A stretch of DNA of 21,242 nt from Actinomycetes bacterium (GCA_021846725.1 JAJZWK010000015.1:1-21242); one strand, 5' to 3'. Positions 13,676-21,151 are shown, counted from the first letter of the stretch. The notes: generated by a model not told the origin, from the letters alone. Translations and numbers: made by a program.

Positions 13676-14863
13676 ATGGCAAAGAAGAAATTCGAGCGAT
13701 CAAAGCCCCACTTAAATGTGGGAACTATGGGGCATATAGATCACGGCAAGACGACGTTGACGGCCGCGATTACTAAGGTGCTGTCCGAACAGAACCCAGA
13801 CGTGTCCTTCACACCATTTGAGGACATCGACAAGGCTCCTGAGGAAAAAGCGCGTGGTATTACTATACAGATAGCGCACGTTGAGTATGAGACTCCAAAT
13901 AGGCATTATGCTCACGTAGATATGCCCGGACATGCCGACTACATAAAAAATATGATTACCGGTGCCGCTCAGGTGGATGGTGCCATATTAGTGGTATCTG
14001 CCCCGGACGGTCCCATGCCTCAGACTAGAGAGCACGTACTACTCGCTCGTCAGGTGGGTGTCCCATATATCGTAGTTGCCCTGAACAAGGTAGACATGAT
14101 GGACGATCCGGAGCTGATCGAGCTCGTGGAGATGGAAGTAAGAGAGCTGTTGAATAGCTATGAATTTCCCGGTGATGATGCTCCTGTCGTCAAGGTAAGT
14201 GCGTTGAAAGCACTGGAGGGGGACGAAGAGGCCAAGAAGGGAATTCTTGAGCTTATGGAGGCTGTAGATGCCTATATTCCAGAGCCGGAGCGTCCTGTCG
14301 ACAGGCCATTTCTCATGCCTATAGAGGATGTTATGTCTATAACTGGTCGTGGTACCGTGGTGACCGGCAAGGTAGAACAGGGTGTGTTGAAGGTTGGAGA
14401 AGAGGTCGAAATAGTCGGTTTGCGCCCCACCCAAAAGACGGTGGCTACAGGAGTAGAGATGTTCCGTAAGTTACTCGACGAAGGACAGGCTGGCGATAAC
14501 ATAGGAGTGCTGTTGCGTGGTACCAAAAAGGAGGAGGTGGAAAGAGGGCAGGTTCTTGCTAAGCCGGGTACCATTACTCCTCATACCAATTTTGAAGCAA
14601 ACGTGTACGTACTTACCAAGGAAGAAGGTGGAAGGCATAAGCCTTTCTTCACTAATTATCGTCCCCAATTCTATTTCCGCACTACAGATGTGACTGGAAC
14701 TATCGAGTTGCCTGAAGGTACCGAGATGGTTATGCCCGGTGACAACACTACGATGACGGTCGAGCTTCAAAAGCCGATTGCAATGGACGAGGGACTGAGG
14801 TTTGCTATCAGGGAAGGCGGTCGTACCGTTGGTGCCGGTCGTGTTACCAAGATTATCAAGTAG
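13676..14863 (+). CDS. tuf: translation elongation factor Tu
   Basis: EF-Tu delivers aminoacyl-tRNA to the ribosomal A site as a GTP complex. The protein has 395 residues. G-motifs: GHIDHGKT (19-26), RGITI (60-64), DMPGH (82-86) and NKVD (137-140); domain II has GRGTVVTGKVEQG and domain III has RPQFYFRTTDVTG. Residue 83 is Met where E. coli and most bacteria have Cys (DCPGH). The ATG has a good GAGAGGAG site. It has its own promoter after fusA, and rpsJ begins 29 bases after the stop, so tuf and rpsJ probably share a transcript. Confidence 0.98.
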   Translation: MAKKKFERSKPHLNVGTMGHIDHGKTTLTAAITKVLSEQNPDVSFTPFEDIDKAPEEKARGITIQIAHVEYETPNRHYAHVDMPGHADYIKNMITGAAQVDGAILVVSAPDGPMPQTREHVLLARQVGVPYIVVALNKVDMMDDPELIELVEMEVRELLNSYEFPGDDAPVVKVSALKALEGDEEAKKGILELMEAVDAYIPEPERPVDRPFLMPIEDVMSITGRGTVVTGKVEQGVLKVGEEVEIVGLRPTQKTVATGVEMFRKLLDEGQAGDNIGVLLRGTKKEEVERGQVLAKPGTITPHTNFEANVYVLTKEEGGRHKPFFTNYRPQFYFRTTDVTGTIELPEGTEMVMPGDNTTMTVELQKPIAMDEGLRFAIREGGRTVGAGRVTKIIK

Positions 14864-14892
14864 GAAGCAGTAGAGGATAGACGGTATATGAG

Positions 14893-15210
14893 ATGGTAGC
14901 GGACGGTCAGAGGATCAGGATCCGTCTTATGGCATACGATCATGAGATACTGGATAAAGAGACACAGAAGATTGTGCAGACAGTGTTACGAACTTCTGCA
15001 AAGGTAAGAGGTCCTGTTCCGTTACCTACAGAAAAGCATCGGTTTACGGTGATCAGGGCACCTCATAAATACAAGGATAGTCGTGAGCATTTTGAAATTA
15101 GAGTGCATAAACGTCTTATAGACATAATTGAATCCACTCCAAAGACAGTGGATGCACTCCAGAGGCTGGATCTGTCTGCTGGAGTGGACACGGAGATTAA
15201 GTTACAGTAA
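14893..15210 (+). CDS. rpsJ: 30S ribosomal protein uS10
   Basis: uS10 is a 30S head protein and, as NusE, part of antitermination complexes. The 105-residue protein shows RIRIRLMAYDHEILD (7-21), VRGPVPLPTEKHRFTVIRAPHKYKDSREHFE (named in part), RVHKRLIDI and the SAGVDTEIKL ending. It follows tuf by 29 bases with AGAGGAT upstream. Instead of continuing straight into rplC, as in most S10 operons, it is followed by a terminator-like hairpin and 232 bases. Confidence 0.97.
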   Translation: MVADGQRIRIRLMAYDHEILDKETQKIVQTVLRTSAKVRGPVPLPTEKHRFTVIRAPHKYKDSREHFEIRVHKRLIDIIESTPKTVDALQRLDLSAGVDTEIKLQ

Positions 15211-15227
15211 AATAACATACCTGCCCC

Positions 15228-15251
15228 TTCCGGTAGCTGTTCGGAATTTTT
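15228..15251 (+). terminator. weak intrinsic terminator or attenuator after rpsJ
   Basis: TTCCG (15228-15232) and CGGAA (15242-15246) form a 5-bp stem with a 9-base loop, directly followed by TTTTT (15247-15251). The position, 18 bases after the rpsJ stop, suits termination of the tuf-rpsJ transcript. The short stem suggests partial termination. Confidence 0.45.
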
Positions 15252-15296
15252 GTTCGGCTGTAGGGTGGTGCGCGGGTATGATTTAATGATCGGGTG

Positions 15297-15328
15297 TACA
15301 TACTGGCAAGATAGTTTGCCGTTATGTA
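15297..15328 (+). promoter_or_regulatory. hairpin in the rpsJ-rplC gap
   Basis: TACATACTGGCAA (15297-15309) pairs with TTGCCGTTATGTA (15316-15328) at 11 of 13 positions around a 6-base loop. No T-tract follows. It lies upstream of the candidate rplC promoter, so it belongs to read-through mRNA or is a DNA site. The rest of the 232-base gap has no gene. Confidence 0.4.
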
Positions 15329-15397
15329 TGTCGTTGTGCATACTGATTGCGCCCGATGGCGCTAAGCGAGCATCTGTCAGTGGTGCGTGGTGCGATT

Positions 15398-15406
15398 TGG
15401 TATATT
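15398..15406 (+). promoter_or_regulatory. candidate extended -10 promoter for rplC
   Basis: TGGTATATT is an extended -10 identical to the nine bases before rpsL. No clear -35 was found at the right distance. A start near 15413 would leave a leader of about 30 bases with GGAG before the rplC GTG. It suggests the rplC-rpsQ genes can be transcribed separately. Confidence 0.5.
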
Positions 15407-15442
15407 AGATGAGTTGTTTGTTAAGGAGAGTTGGAGTAACAG

Positions 15443-16126
15443 GTGGCCAGTAAGGCGATTGTTGGAGAAAAGATGGGTATGACGCAGGTCTTTGATGACC
15501 ATGACCGTGCTATACCGGTAACGGTTCTCAAGGTCGCGCCTATGCGTATTGTCCAAATCAAGACGCCGGAGAAAGAAGGCTACGCTGCTATCCAGGTGAC
15601 TTGGGGGGTGCATAAAAAGAATACCCTATCCAAGCCTGAGTACGGACATTTCAAGGCAGCCGGAGTAGATCCAGGAAAGAGATTGGTAGAGCTACGCTTA
15701 GATGATATTAATGGTTTTGAGCCAGGTCAAGAGCTTGACGTGTCGGTTATAGAGAGTGGGATGCATGTAGATGTAATAGCTACTTCCAAAGGTAAGGGTT
15801 TCTCCGGTGGTATGAAGCGACATAACTTCAAGGGGCAAGGGGCTGCCCACGGTAATCATAAGATGCATAGGGCACCTGGGTCTATTGGTGCCTGTGCTAC
15901 GCCTGCAAGGGTATTCAAGGGGATGCGGATGGCAGGAAGGATGGGTGGGCAGAGAGTAACATCTCTTAATTTGGAGGTAGTTGCAGCTGATCCCGAGCGG
16001 CAAATTATACTTGTCAAGGGATCAGTTCCCGGACCGAGGGGAGCTATGGTCATAGTCCGGTCTACGGTGAAAGTGACACAGGAAAAATCTGCCAGTGCTA
16101 TTGTACGTAAAGGTAGTTCTCGATGA
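15443..16126 (+). CDS. rplC: 50S ribosomal protein uL3
   Basis: uL3 is an early-assembly large-subunit protein with a loop reaching the peptidyl-transferase centre. The 227-residue protein has IVGEKMGMTQVFDD near the N-terminus, VIATSKGKGFSGGMKRHNFKG (named in part), AHGNHKMHRAPGSIGA and KGMRMAGRMGGQRVT, all diagnostic. The start is GTG with GGAG 8 bases upstream. The TGA stop overlaps the rplD ATG (ATGA), so the two are translationally coupled. Confidence 0.97.
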   Translation: MASKAIVGEKMGMTQVFDDHDRAIPVTVLKVAPMRIVQIKTPEKEGYAAIQVTWGVHKKNTLSKPEYGHFKAAGVDPGKRLVELRLDDINGFEPGQELDVSVIESGMHVDVIATSKGKGFSGGMKRHNFKGQGAAHGNHKMHRAPGSIGACATPARVFKGMRMAGRMGGQRVTSLNLEVVAADPERQIILVKGSVPGPRGAMVIVRSTVKVTQEKSASAIVRKGSSR

Positions 16127-16866
16127 CGGTAGAGTCTACAATGGTCAAATCGTCTGCAACTGTCCCTTCTACTACCTTCAAGAAGGAAGTTGAATTCCAG
16201 AGTCATACGATAGAGAGGCGTGACATGTCCGGAAAGGTACTTTCCAAGGTAGATTTGGAGCCTAGTATCTTTGGGAGGAAAGTGAATGCATATCTTATGC
16301 ACCAGGTGGTTCTTGCTCAGCTTGCAGCTGCCAGGCAGGGTACTCACTCCACACTGAGACAACGTGAGGTGCGTGGTGGAGGAGCAAAACCCTTCAGGCA
16401 GAAGGGTACCGGGCGAGCGAGGCAGGGTTCTACCAGGGCAAGCCAGTGGGTAGGTGGTGGAGTCCCTCATGGTCCTAAGCCACGATCGTATGAACAGCGC
16501 ACGCCCAAGAAGATGATCAAGATGGCTCTCTATTCTGCGGTGTCAGATAGAGCGTCAGAGGGAAGAATTGCCCTGATCGATGAATGGAGATTTGCGACTC
16601 CAAGTACGAAGAGTGCTTTACAAGCATTGGATGCGAATGGGTTATCGGGTAGGTTACTGATTGTACTTAATGATATTTCTAATGATACTTCGGTGTCAGA
16701 TGCGTATTCTGTATCCAATGTTGAGCTGTCGTTACGTAATATACCGCGCGTACAGATTATCAAGGTGGGAGAGCTAAATACGTATGATGTGTTGCGCAAC
16801 GATTGGCTGGTATTTGATGATCGTTCGATGGATGCGTTTATCGCAAGAGAAGGTGATAAGCGGTGA
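16123..16866 (+). CDS. rplD: 50S ribosomal protein uL4
   Basis: uL4 lines the exit-tunnel constriction and in some bacteria represses the S10 operon. The 247-residue protein contains LMHQVVLAQLAAARQGTHST (58-77), GGGAKPFRQKGTGRARQGS and GGGVPHGPKPRSYEQRTPKKM, typical of the tunnel loop. Alignment by eye begins near residue 36, so about 35 N-terminal residues (MTVESTMVKSSATVPS...) are extra compared with the about 220-residue mycobacterial protein. ATG 16123 overlaps the rplC stop, and its own TGA overlaps the GTG of rplW. Confidence 0.96.
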   Translation: MTVESTMVKSSATVPSTTFKKEVEFQSHTIERRDMSGKVLSKVDLEPSIFGRKVNAYLMHQVVLAQLAAARQGTHSTLRQREVRGGGAKPFRQKGTGRARQGSTRASQWVGGGVPHGPKPRSYEQRTPKKMIKMALYSAVSDRASEGRIALIDEWRFATPSTKSALQALDANGLSGRLLIVLNDISNDTSVSDAYSVSNVELSLRNIPRVQIIKVGELNTYDVLRNDWLVFDDRSMDAFIAREGDKR

Positions 16867-17156
16867 GAGATATATCTGATGTGTTGATATCTCCTGTGGT
16901 ATCCGAGAAGTCTTATGCACTTTCCGAGAAGGGTAGTTATATATTCAATGTTGCCAGTGATGCAACTAAGCCTGAAGTCCGTAAGGCGGTAGAGAGGATG
17001 TTCAGTGTGAAGGTCGTAAGGGTCAATACATTGAATCGTAAGGGGAAGAAAAAACGTAATGCACGTACAAACGTCACTGGGCGAAAGCCTGATCGTAAGA
17101 GGGCGATAGTGACTTTGGCGTCAAACGACAAGATAGATCTTTTCCAGAAGAGCTGA
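16863..17156 (+). CDS. rplW: 50S ribosomal protein uL23
   Basis: uL23 lies at the polypeptide tunnel exit and is the docking site for trigger factor and SRP. The 97-residue protein has VLISPVVSEKSYALSEKGSYIF (named in part), the Lys/Arg-rich loop RKGKKKRNARTNVTGRKPDRKRA and the standard length. Unlike uL22 and uL29, which lie near it on the ribosome, it has no acidic tail. The GTG start overlaps the rplD stop as GTGA. Confidence 0.95.
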   Translation: MRDISDVLISPVVSEKSYALSEKGSYIFNVASDATKPEVRKAVERMFSVKVVRVNTLNRKGKKKRNARTNVTGRKPDRKRAIVTLASNDKIDLFQKS

Positions 17157-17173
17157 GGGAGTGAGGTAGGTCA

Positions 17174-18010
17174 ATGGCTGTTAGGAGACGAAACCCTACA
17201 AGTCCGGGAAGAAGGTTCCAGAGTGTATCGGATTTTTCAGAGATTACCCGGTCATCACCTGAGAAATCTTTGTTGGCAAAGACTAATTCTACGGGTGGTC
17301 GCAACTCATATGGTCGGAAGACTTCGCGTCATCGTGGTAATGGGCACAAGCGCAGGTATCGTGTAATAGACTTTCATCGCAACAAGGACGGCATTCCTGC
17401 CAAAGTGGCTTCAATAGAGTATGATCCCAATCGTAGTGCTCGTATCGCATTGTTACATTATCTGGATGGTGAGAAGCGCTATATAATAGCTCCGGTGGGA
17501 GTAGAGGTCGGTGATGAGTTGATGAGTGGTCATCATGCCGATATACGTCCCGGCAATGCTATGCCTATCAGATATATACCGGTGGGTACTGTTATTCACA
17601 ATGTGGAATTACGCCCAGGTGGTGGTGCAAAGATGGCCAGAGGAGCCGGTACGGCCGTGCAACTTGTAGCCAAAGAGGGGGACTATGCTACTTTGCGTTT
17701 ACCTTCCACCGAGATGAGAAGGGTAATGATAGATTGTAGAGCTACTGTTGGCGAAGTTGGAAACGTCGAGCATGCGCTTATTTCTATAGGTAAGGCGGGG
17801 AGAAATAGATGGAAGGGTGTCAAACCACAGACAAGAGGAGTAGCGATGAACCCGGTGGATCACCCGTTGGGTGGTGGAGAAGGGAAATCGTCTGGTGGTC
17901 GCCATCCCGTATCACCCTGGGGGCAACCTGAGGGTAGGACTCGTAGGCGTGGTAAGGAATCTGACAGGTTGATTATACGCAAGAGGAGGGTTAAGAGAAG
18001 GTCGAGATGA
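17174..18010 (+). CDS. rplB: 50S ribosomal protein uL2
   Basis: uL2 is needed for subunit association and peptidyl-transferase activity. The 278-residue protein has GRKTSRHRGNGHKRRYRVIDF (named in part), LRPGGGAKMARGAGT, and the C-terminal NPVDHPLGGGEGKSSGGRHP with the conserved functional His, then SPWGQPEGRTRR. Length and motifs are normal. The ATG has AGGTAGG upstream and follows rplW by 17 bases. Confidence 0.98.
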   Translation: MAVRRRNPTSPGRRFQSVSDFSEITRSSPEKSLLAKTNSTGGRNSYGRKTSRHRGNGHKRRYRVIDFHRNKDGIPAKVASIEYDPNRSARIALLHYLDGEKRYIIAPVGVEVGDELMSGHHADIRPGNAMPIRYIPVGTVIHNVELRPGGGAKMARGAGTAVQLVAKEGDYATLRLPSTEMRRVMIDCRATVGEVGNVEHALISIGKAGRNRWKGVKPQTRGVAMNPVDHPLGGGEGKSSGGRHPVSPWGQPEGRTRRRGKESDRLIIRKRRVKRRSR

Positions 18011-18023
18011 ATGGTAGAGTGAG

Positions 18024-18302
18024 ATGTCACGTAGTGTAAAGAAGGGTCCCTTTGTCGATTCGCATTTGCTCAAAAAAGTAGATGCTCTTAATGCTGCAAA
18101 CGAGAAGAGGGTAATTAAGACTTGGTCGAGGCGTTCGACCATTACTCCTGATATGGTGGGCCATACCATTGCTGTTCATGACGGTAGGAAACATGTTCCG
18201 GTGTACCTGACCGAGTCTATGGTTGGTCACAAGCTGGGAGAGTTCGCTCCTACAAGAACGTTCCGTTTCCACGCAGGACAAGAGAGACAGGGAAAGCGCT
18301 GA
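18024..18302 (+). CDS. rpsS: 30S ribosomal protein uS19
   Basis: uS19 sits in the 30S head and takes part in bridges to the large subunit. The 92-residue protein begins MSRSVKKGPFVDSHLLKKVD, contains TWSRRSTITPDMVGHTIAVHDG-type core residues and HKLGEFAPTRTFRFH, and has the normal length. It starts 13 bases after rplB and ends 1 base before the rplV ATG. Confidence 0.98.
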   Translation: MSRSVKKGPFVDSHLLKKVDALNAANEKRVIKTWSRRSTITPDMVGHTIAVHDGRKHVPVYLTESMVGHKLGEFAPTRTFRFHAGQERQGKR

Positions 18303-18303
18303 T

Positions 18304-19119
18304 ATGGTTGAGTGGTTGGAAGGCGATCGTATTGGCGTAAAAGCGCAGTTGCGTTATGAAAGAATGTCTGCATTCAAAGTAAGGCCAGTGCTTGATTTGG
18401 TGAGAGGCAAACCAGTGAGGGAGGCACAGGATATTTTGGCGCGTACACCACGTGCAGCTGCTGGAGTAGTGGCTAAGGTAGTTGCCTCTGCGGCTGCCAA
18501 TGCGGAGAACAATGAATTACTGGATCAGGAGGAGTTGTATATAGATACTTGCTTTGCAGATGAAGCCAATACCCTCAAACGTTGGCGTCCTCGTGCTAGA
18601 GGAAGAGCTACGCGCATAAGAAAGCGCATGTGCCATATTACTGTTGTAGTGGCCAGGCTGCCGGAGGAAAAGCTGGTTGAGTTGCGAAGTAAATCCGTTG
18701 CCACTCCATCAGGGAATAGGGCGCGTCGGGTTCTGACTTCCAGGAGATCGCGTAAACCCGAAAGTAATGTCGGTGAGCTTGCTACAGCGGAAGAACCGGT
18801 CGATGAGGATTTGGTGGCTCAGGAAGTAGATACACAGGAAGCAGGTGCTCAGGAAGTAGGTGTCCAGGAGACGGAACTCAATGAGACGGATAGCCAGGGT
18901 GATCAGGACTTGAAAATCAAGGAAGCATATGATCAGGAAGAGGTAACTCAAGATACCGATGCCGGAGAAGATGCAGCAGAGATGTCGCGACAAACCAACA
19001 GTGCGGCAGAAGGAGAGGATAACAATAACAATGGTAGCAACGACAACGTGGCAAGTGGTGGTGACGACTCAGATGATGCAGGCAGCATGAGTGATCACAT
19101 AGACGACCAGGAGCAATAA
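18304..19119 (+). CDS. rplV: 50S ribosomal protein uL22 with long acidic C-terminal tail
   Basis: uL22 lines the exit tunnel. From ATG 18304 the protein has 271 residues against about 110-200 in relatives. Residues 1-125 are the uL22 core: RYERMSAFKVRPVLDLVRGK (17-36), ANAENNELLDQEELYI, and RWRPRARGRATRIRKRMCHITVVV (93-116, named in part). Residues 126-155 are a basic linker. Residues 156-271 are very acidic and of low complexity, with Q-E-V/A units (VAQEVDTQEAGAQEVGVQET at 171-190), then DNNNNGSNDN and a D/E/S-rich end. Open frame upstream to 18223 overlaps rpsS and is not uL22-like. rpsC follows after 4 bases. Confidence 0.95.
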   Translation: MVEWLEGDRIGVKAQLRYERMSAFKVRPVLDLVRGKPVREAQDILARTPRAAAGVVAKVVASAAANAENNELLDQEELYIDTCFADEANTLKRWRPRARGRATRIRKRMCHITVVVARLPEEKLVELRSKSVATPSGNRARRVLTSRRSRKPESNVGELATAEEPVDEDLVAQEVDTQEAGAQEVGVQETELNETDSQGDQDLKIKEAYDQEEVTQDTDAGEDAAEMSRQTNSAAEGEDNNNNGSNDNVASGGDDSDDAGSMSDHIDDQEQ

Positions 19120-19123
19120 TCCA

Positions 19124-20155
19124 GTGGGACAGAAAGTCAATCCATATGGTTTTCGCTTGGGTGTTACCACCGACTGGAAGTCACGGTGGTTCGAGGATCG
19201 ACACTATGGCGATCTGGTAGTAGAGGACTGGCGTATCCGTAACTACTTATATAAAGAGTTGGAGACTGCGGCGGTCAGTTCCGTAGAGATAGAACGTACC
19301 AGGGACAGGCTTCGTGTAGATATTCATACGGCGAGGCCGGGAATAGTAATTGGTCGTAAGGGGGCTGAGGCAGATAGGCTCAAAGGTGACTTGGCAAAAT
19401 TGACCAGATTGTCCAGAGGCGACATACAATTGAACATAGAGGAGGTCAAGCATCCTGAGCTTGATGCTACCCTAGTGGCTCAGGGAATAGCTGATCAGCT
19501 TGGTAAGAGGGTAGCCTTCAGAAGGGCAATGAAGCGAGCTATCCAGATGGTTCGCAAATCCGGTGCCGAGGGCGTGCGAATACAGTGCTCCGGCCGCCTC
19601 GGTGGAGTAGAAATGGCACGTAGGGAGTCCTACAGAGAGGGTAGAGTCCCTCTGCATACCCTCAGAGCCAACATAGATTATGGATTCAAGGAGGCAAAAA
19701 CTACATTTGGGCGCATAGGCGTAAAGGTGTGGATATATAAAGGTGATATACTGCCATATCAGTTGTCCGTTGCTGATACCAAGTTATCCAGGGAAGTAGA
19801 GATGGCTGCAGGCCAATCATCCAGTGTCAGTACCGGCAGGCATCTCATTGTTGCAGGTGGAGGTAAGAGGTTGTCACCGTTGCTTGCAGGGAGTATAACT
19901 GATGATACAGATATTTCAGATGATGTGTCGGAAGTTGCTGATCGTACCTATACTGCAGATGATGTTGGAACTGATTTGGAGACGGAGGAGTACGATTCTT
20001 TCGTTGAGATTGCTGATCCTTTGGATGACGATGCGGAAATAGCAGACGGTATTGATGAGATTATAGAGACGATTGACGAGGAAGAGGAGGAGCTTGAGCG
20101 CAGAGCCAAGTTGGGACATCGAGAAGCTCCACACTTTCGAAAGGATGTGGAATAA
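19124..20155 (+). CDS. rpsC: 30S ribosomal protein uS3 with acidic C-terminal tail
   Basis: uS3 forms part of the mRNA entry channel. The 343-residue protein begins GQKVNPYGFRLGVTTDWKSRW, has the KH-domain motif PGIVIGRKGAE (72-82), and the C-terminal domain motifs CSGRLGGVEMARRE (155-168) and TLRANIDYGFKEAKTTFGRIGVKVWIYKGD (179-208, named in part). The normal protein ends around residue 215-230. Residues 257-325 are strongly acidic (runs such as DDTDISDD, IADPLDDDAEIADGIDEI and EEEEELE), and the last 18 are mixed-charge (AKLGHREAPHFRKDVE). The start is GTG. The stop is directly followed by the rplP ATG. Confidence 0.96.
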   Translation: MGQKVNPYGFRLGVTTDWKSRWFEDRHYGDLVVEDWRIRNYLYKELETAAVSSVEIERTRDRLRVDIHTARPGIVIGRKGAEADRLKGDLAKLTRLSRGDIQLNIEEVKHPELDATLVAQGIADQLGKRVAFRRAMKRAIQMVRKSGAEGVRIQCSGRLGGVEMARRESYREGRVPLHTLRANIDYGFKEAKTTFGRIGVKVWIYKGDILPYQLSVADTKLSREVEMAAGQSSSVSTGRHLIVAGGGKRLSPLLAGSITDDTDISDDVSEVADRTYTADDVGTDLETEEYDSFVEIADPLDDDAEIADGIDEIIETIDEEEEELERRAKLGHREAPHFRKDVE

Positions 20156-20593
20156 ATGTTAATGCCTCGAAAAGTTAAGCATCGTAAGCAGCAGAGAGGT
20201 CGGATGAACGGAATGTCCAAGGGAGGTAATACTGTTTCATTTGGCGATTTCGGCATCCAGGCACTCGAGCCTGGCTGGATAACAGCTAGACAGATAGAGG
20301 CAGCACGTATTGCTATGACACGTCACGTGAAGAGAGGTGGAAAGGTATGGATAAGAATATTTCCCGATAAGCCTGTTACTCAGAAGCCTGCAGAGACACG
20401 CATGGGGTCAGGTAAGGGTAATCCTGAGCACTGGGTTGCTGTAGTAAAGCCAGGTAGGGTGCTATTTGAATTATCGGGGGTAGACAGGGAGTTGGGGCGT
20501 TCAGCTATGGAGCGTGCAATCCAGAAACTTCCCATTAAGGCAAAGTTTGTCGTTCGGCCAGGAGCGTATGGTGCTCCAGAAGTGGAGATATGA
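20156..20593 (+). CDS. rplP: 50S ribosomal protein uL16
   Basis: uL16 helps place A-site tRNA and completes the central protuberance side of the 50S. The 145-residue protein begins MLMPRKVKHRKQQRGRMNG and contains FGDFGIQALEPGWITARQIE, RIFPDKPVTQKPAETRMGSG and WVAVVKPGRVLFE, all typical (named in part). It is slightly longer than the usual 136-139 but has no acidic tail. ATG 20156 abuts the rpsC TAA; a second ATG at 20162 is a possible start. Confidence 0.97.
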   Translation: MLMPRKVKHRKQQRGRMNGMSKGGNTVSFGDFGIQALEPGWITARQIEAARIAMTRHVKRGGKVWIRIFPDKPVTQKPAETRMGSGKGNPEHWVAVVKPGRVLFELSGVDRELGRSAMERAIQKLPIKAKFVVRPGAYGAPEVEI

Positions 20594-20596
20594 CAG

Positions 20597-21151
20597 ATGT
20601 CAGTTAAATCGATTGAAGTAATGGAATTGAGGGACATGGACCGTGATGAGCTCTGGACTCAATTGGACAATGCTCGTCGTGAGTTGGTTAGCCTCAGGTT
20701 TCAGCAAGCTACCGGACAGATAGATGATTATTCCAAGCTGGGTAGAGCTCGCAGGCGTATAGCCAGGATTATGACGATAATAAGAGAGGCGGAGTTGGAA
20801 GAGGACGGGTTGCTCAATCATCGTTCTGTCCAGGTAAGATGGTCTGAACCGTTCGGCAGTGCAGGAGGCGGTATTACTTCAAGTAAGAAGACTGCAGACG
20901 ATCCTAGTCGTGCGAATGAAGACAGCAGTGTAGGTGAAGAAGGTGACAGTGTTCGGGAAGGAGATAGCGAGGCGATTGTCGGACATGATACCGGCACTGT
21001 AAGTGAAAATGGAGATGCACAGATGAGTGCAGGAGCCGACAGAAATGAATCCGCTGACGATGCTATTGGTGAGACCACAGGTGATGCTACAGGTGAAGCT
21101 ACGGCCGTAGATGCTGAGGGAAGCGATGGAGAGGAAGGTGCGCAACTATGA
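20597..21151 (+). CDS. rpmC: 50S ribosomal protein uL29 with long acidic C-terminal tail
   Basis: uL29 sits beside uL23 at the tunnel exit. Its normal size is 60-80 residues; this one has 184. Residues 1-70 are the core: ELRDMDRDELWTQLDNARRE (10-29), LVSLRFQQATGQIDDYSKLG (30-49) and RARRRIARIMTIIRE. Residues 71-95 are a short linker. From about residue 96 to the end the sequence is acidic, Gly/Ser/Ala-rich and repetitive, with GDSVREGDSE and GETTGDATGEATA. The stop overlaps the rpsQ ATG as ATGA, so the tail is read through to the true stop and is not an annotation error of the upstream frame. Confidence 0.94.
   Translation: MSVKSIEVMELRDMDRDELWTQLDNARRELVSLRFQQATGQIDDYSKLGRARRRIARIMTIIREAELEEDGLLNHRSVQVRWSEPFGSAGGGITSSKKTADDPSRANEDSSVGEEGDSVREGDSEAIVGHDTGTVSENGDAQMSAGADRNESADDAIGETTGDATGEATAVDAEGSDGEEGAQL

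Noticed and set aside
13588..13776. 62-codon plus-strand ORF in the tuf leader
   Set aside because: It runs into tuf in another frame, has no family similarity, and includes the hairpin and ribosome-binding site of tuf.
15856..16470. 204-codon minus-strand ORF across the rplC/rplD junction
   Set aside because: It is a shadow of two well-conserved ribosomal genes; the translated sequence has no recognisable domain.
18223..18303. Upstream ATG for rplV inside rpsS
   Set aside because: The extra residues overlap conserved uS19 codons in another frame; ATG 18304 directly after the rpsS stop gives a normal uL22 N-terminus.
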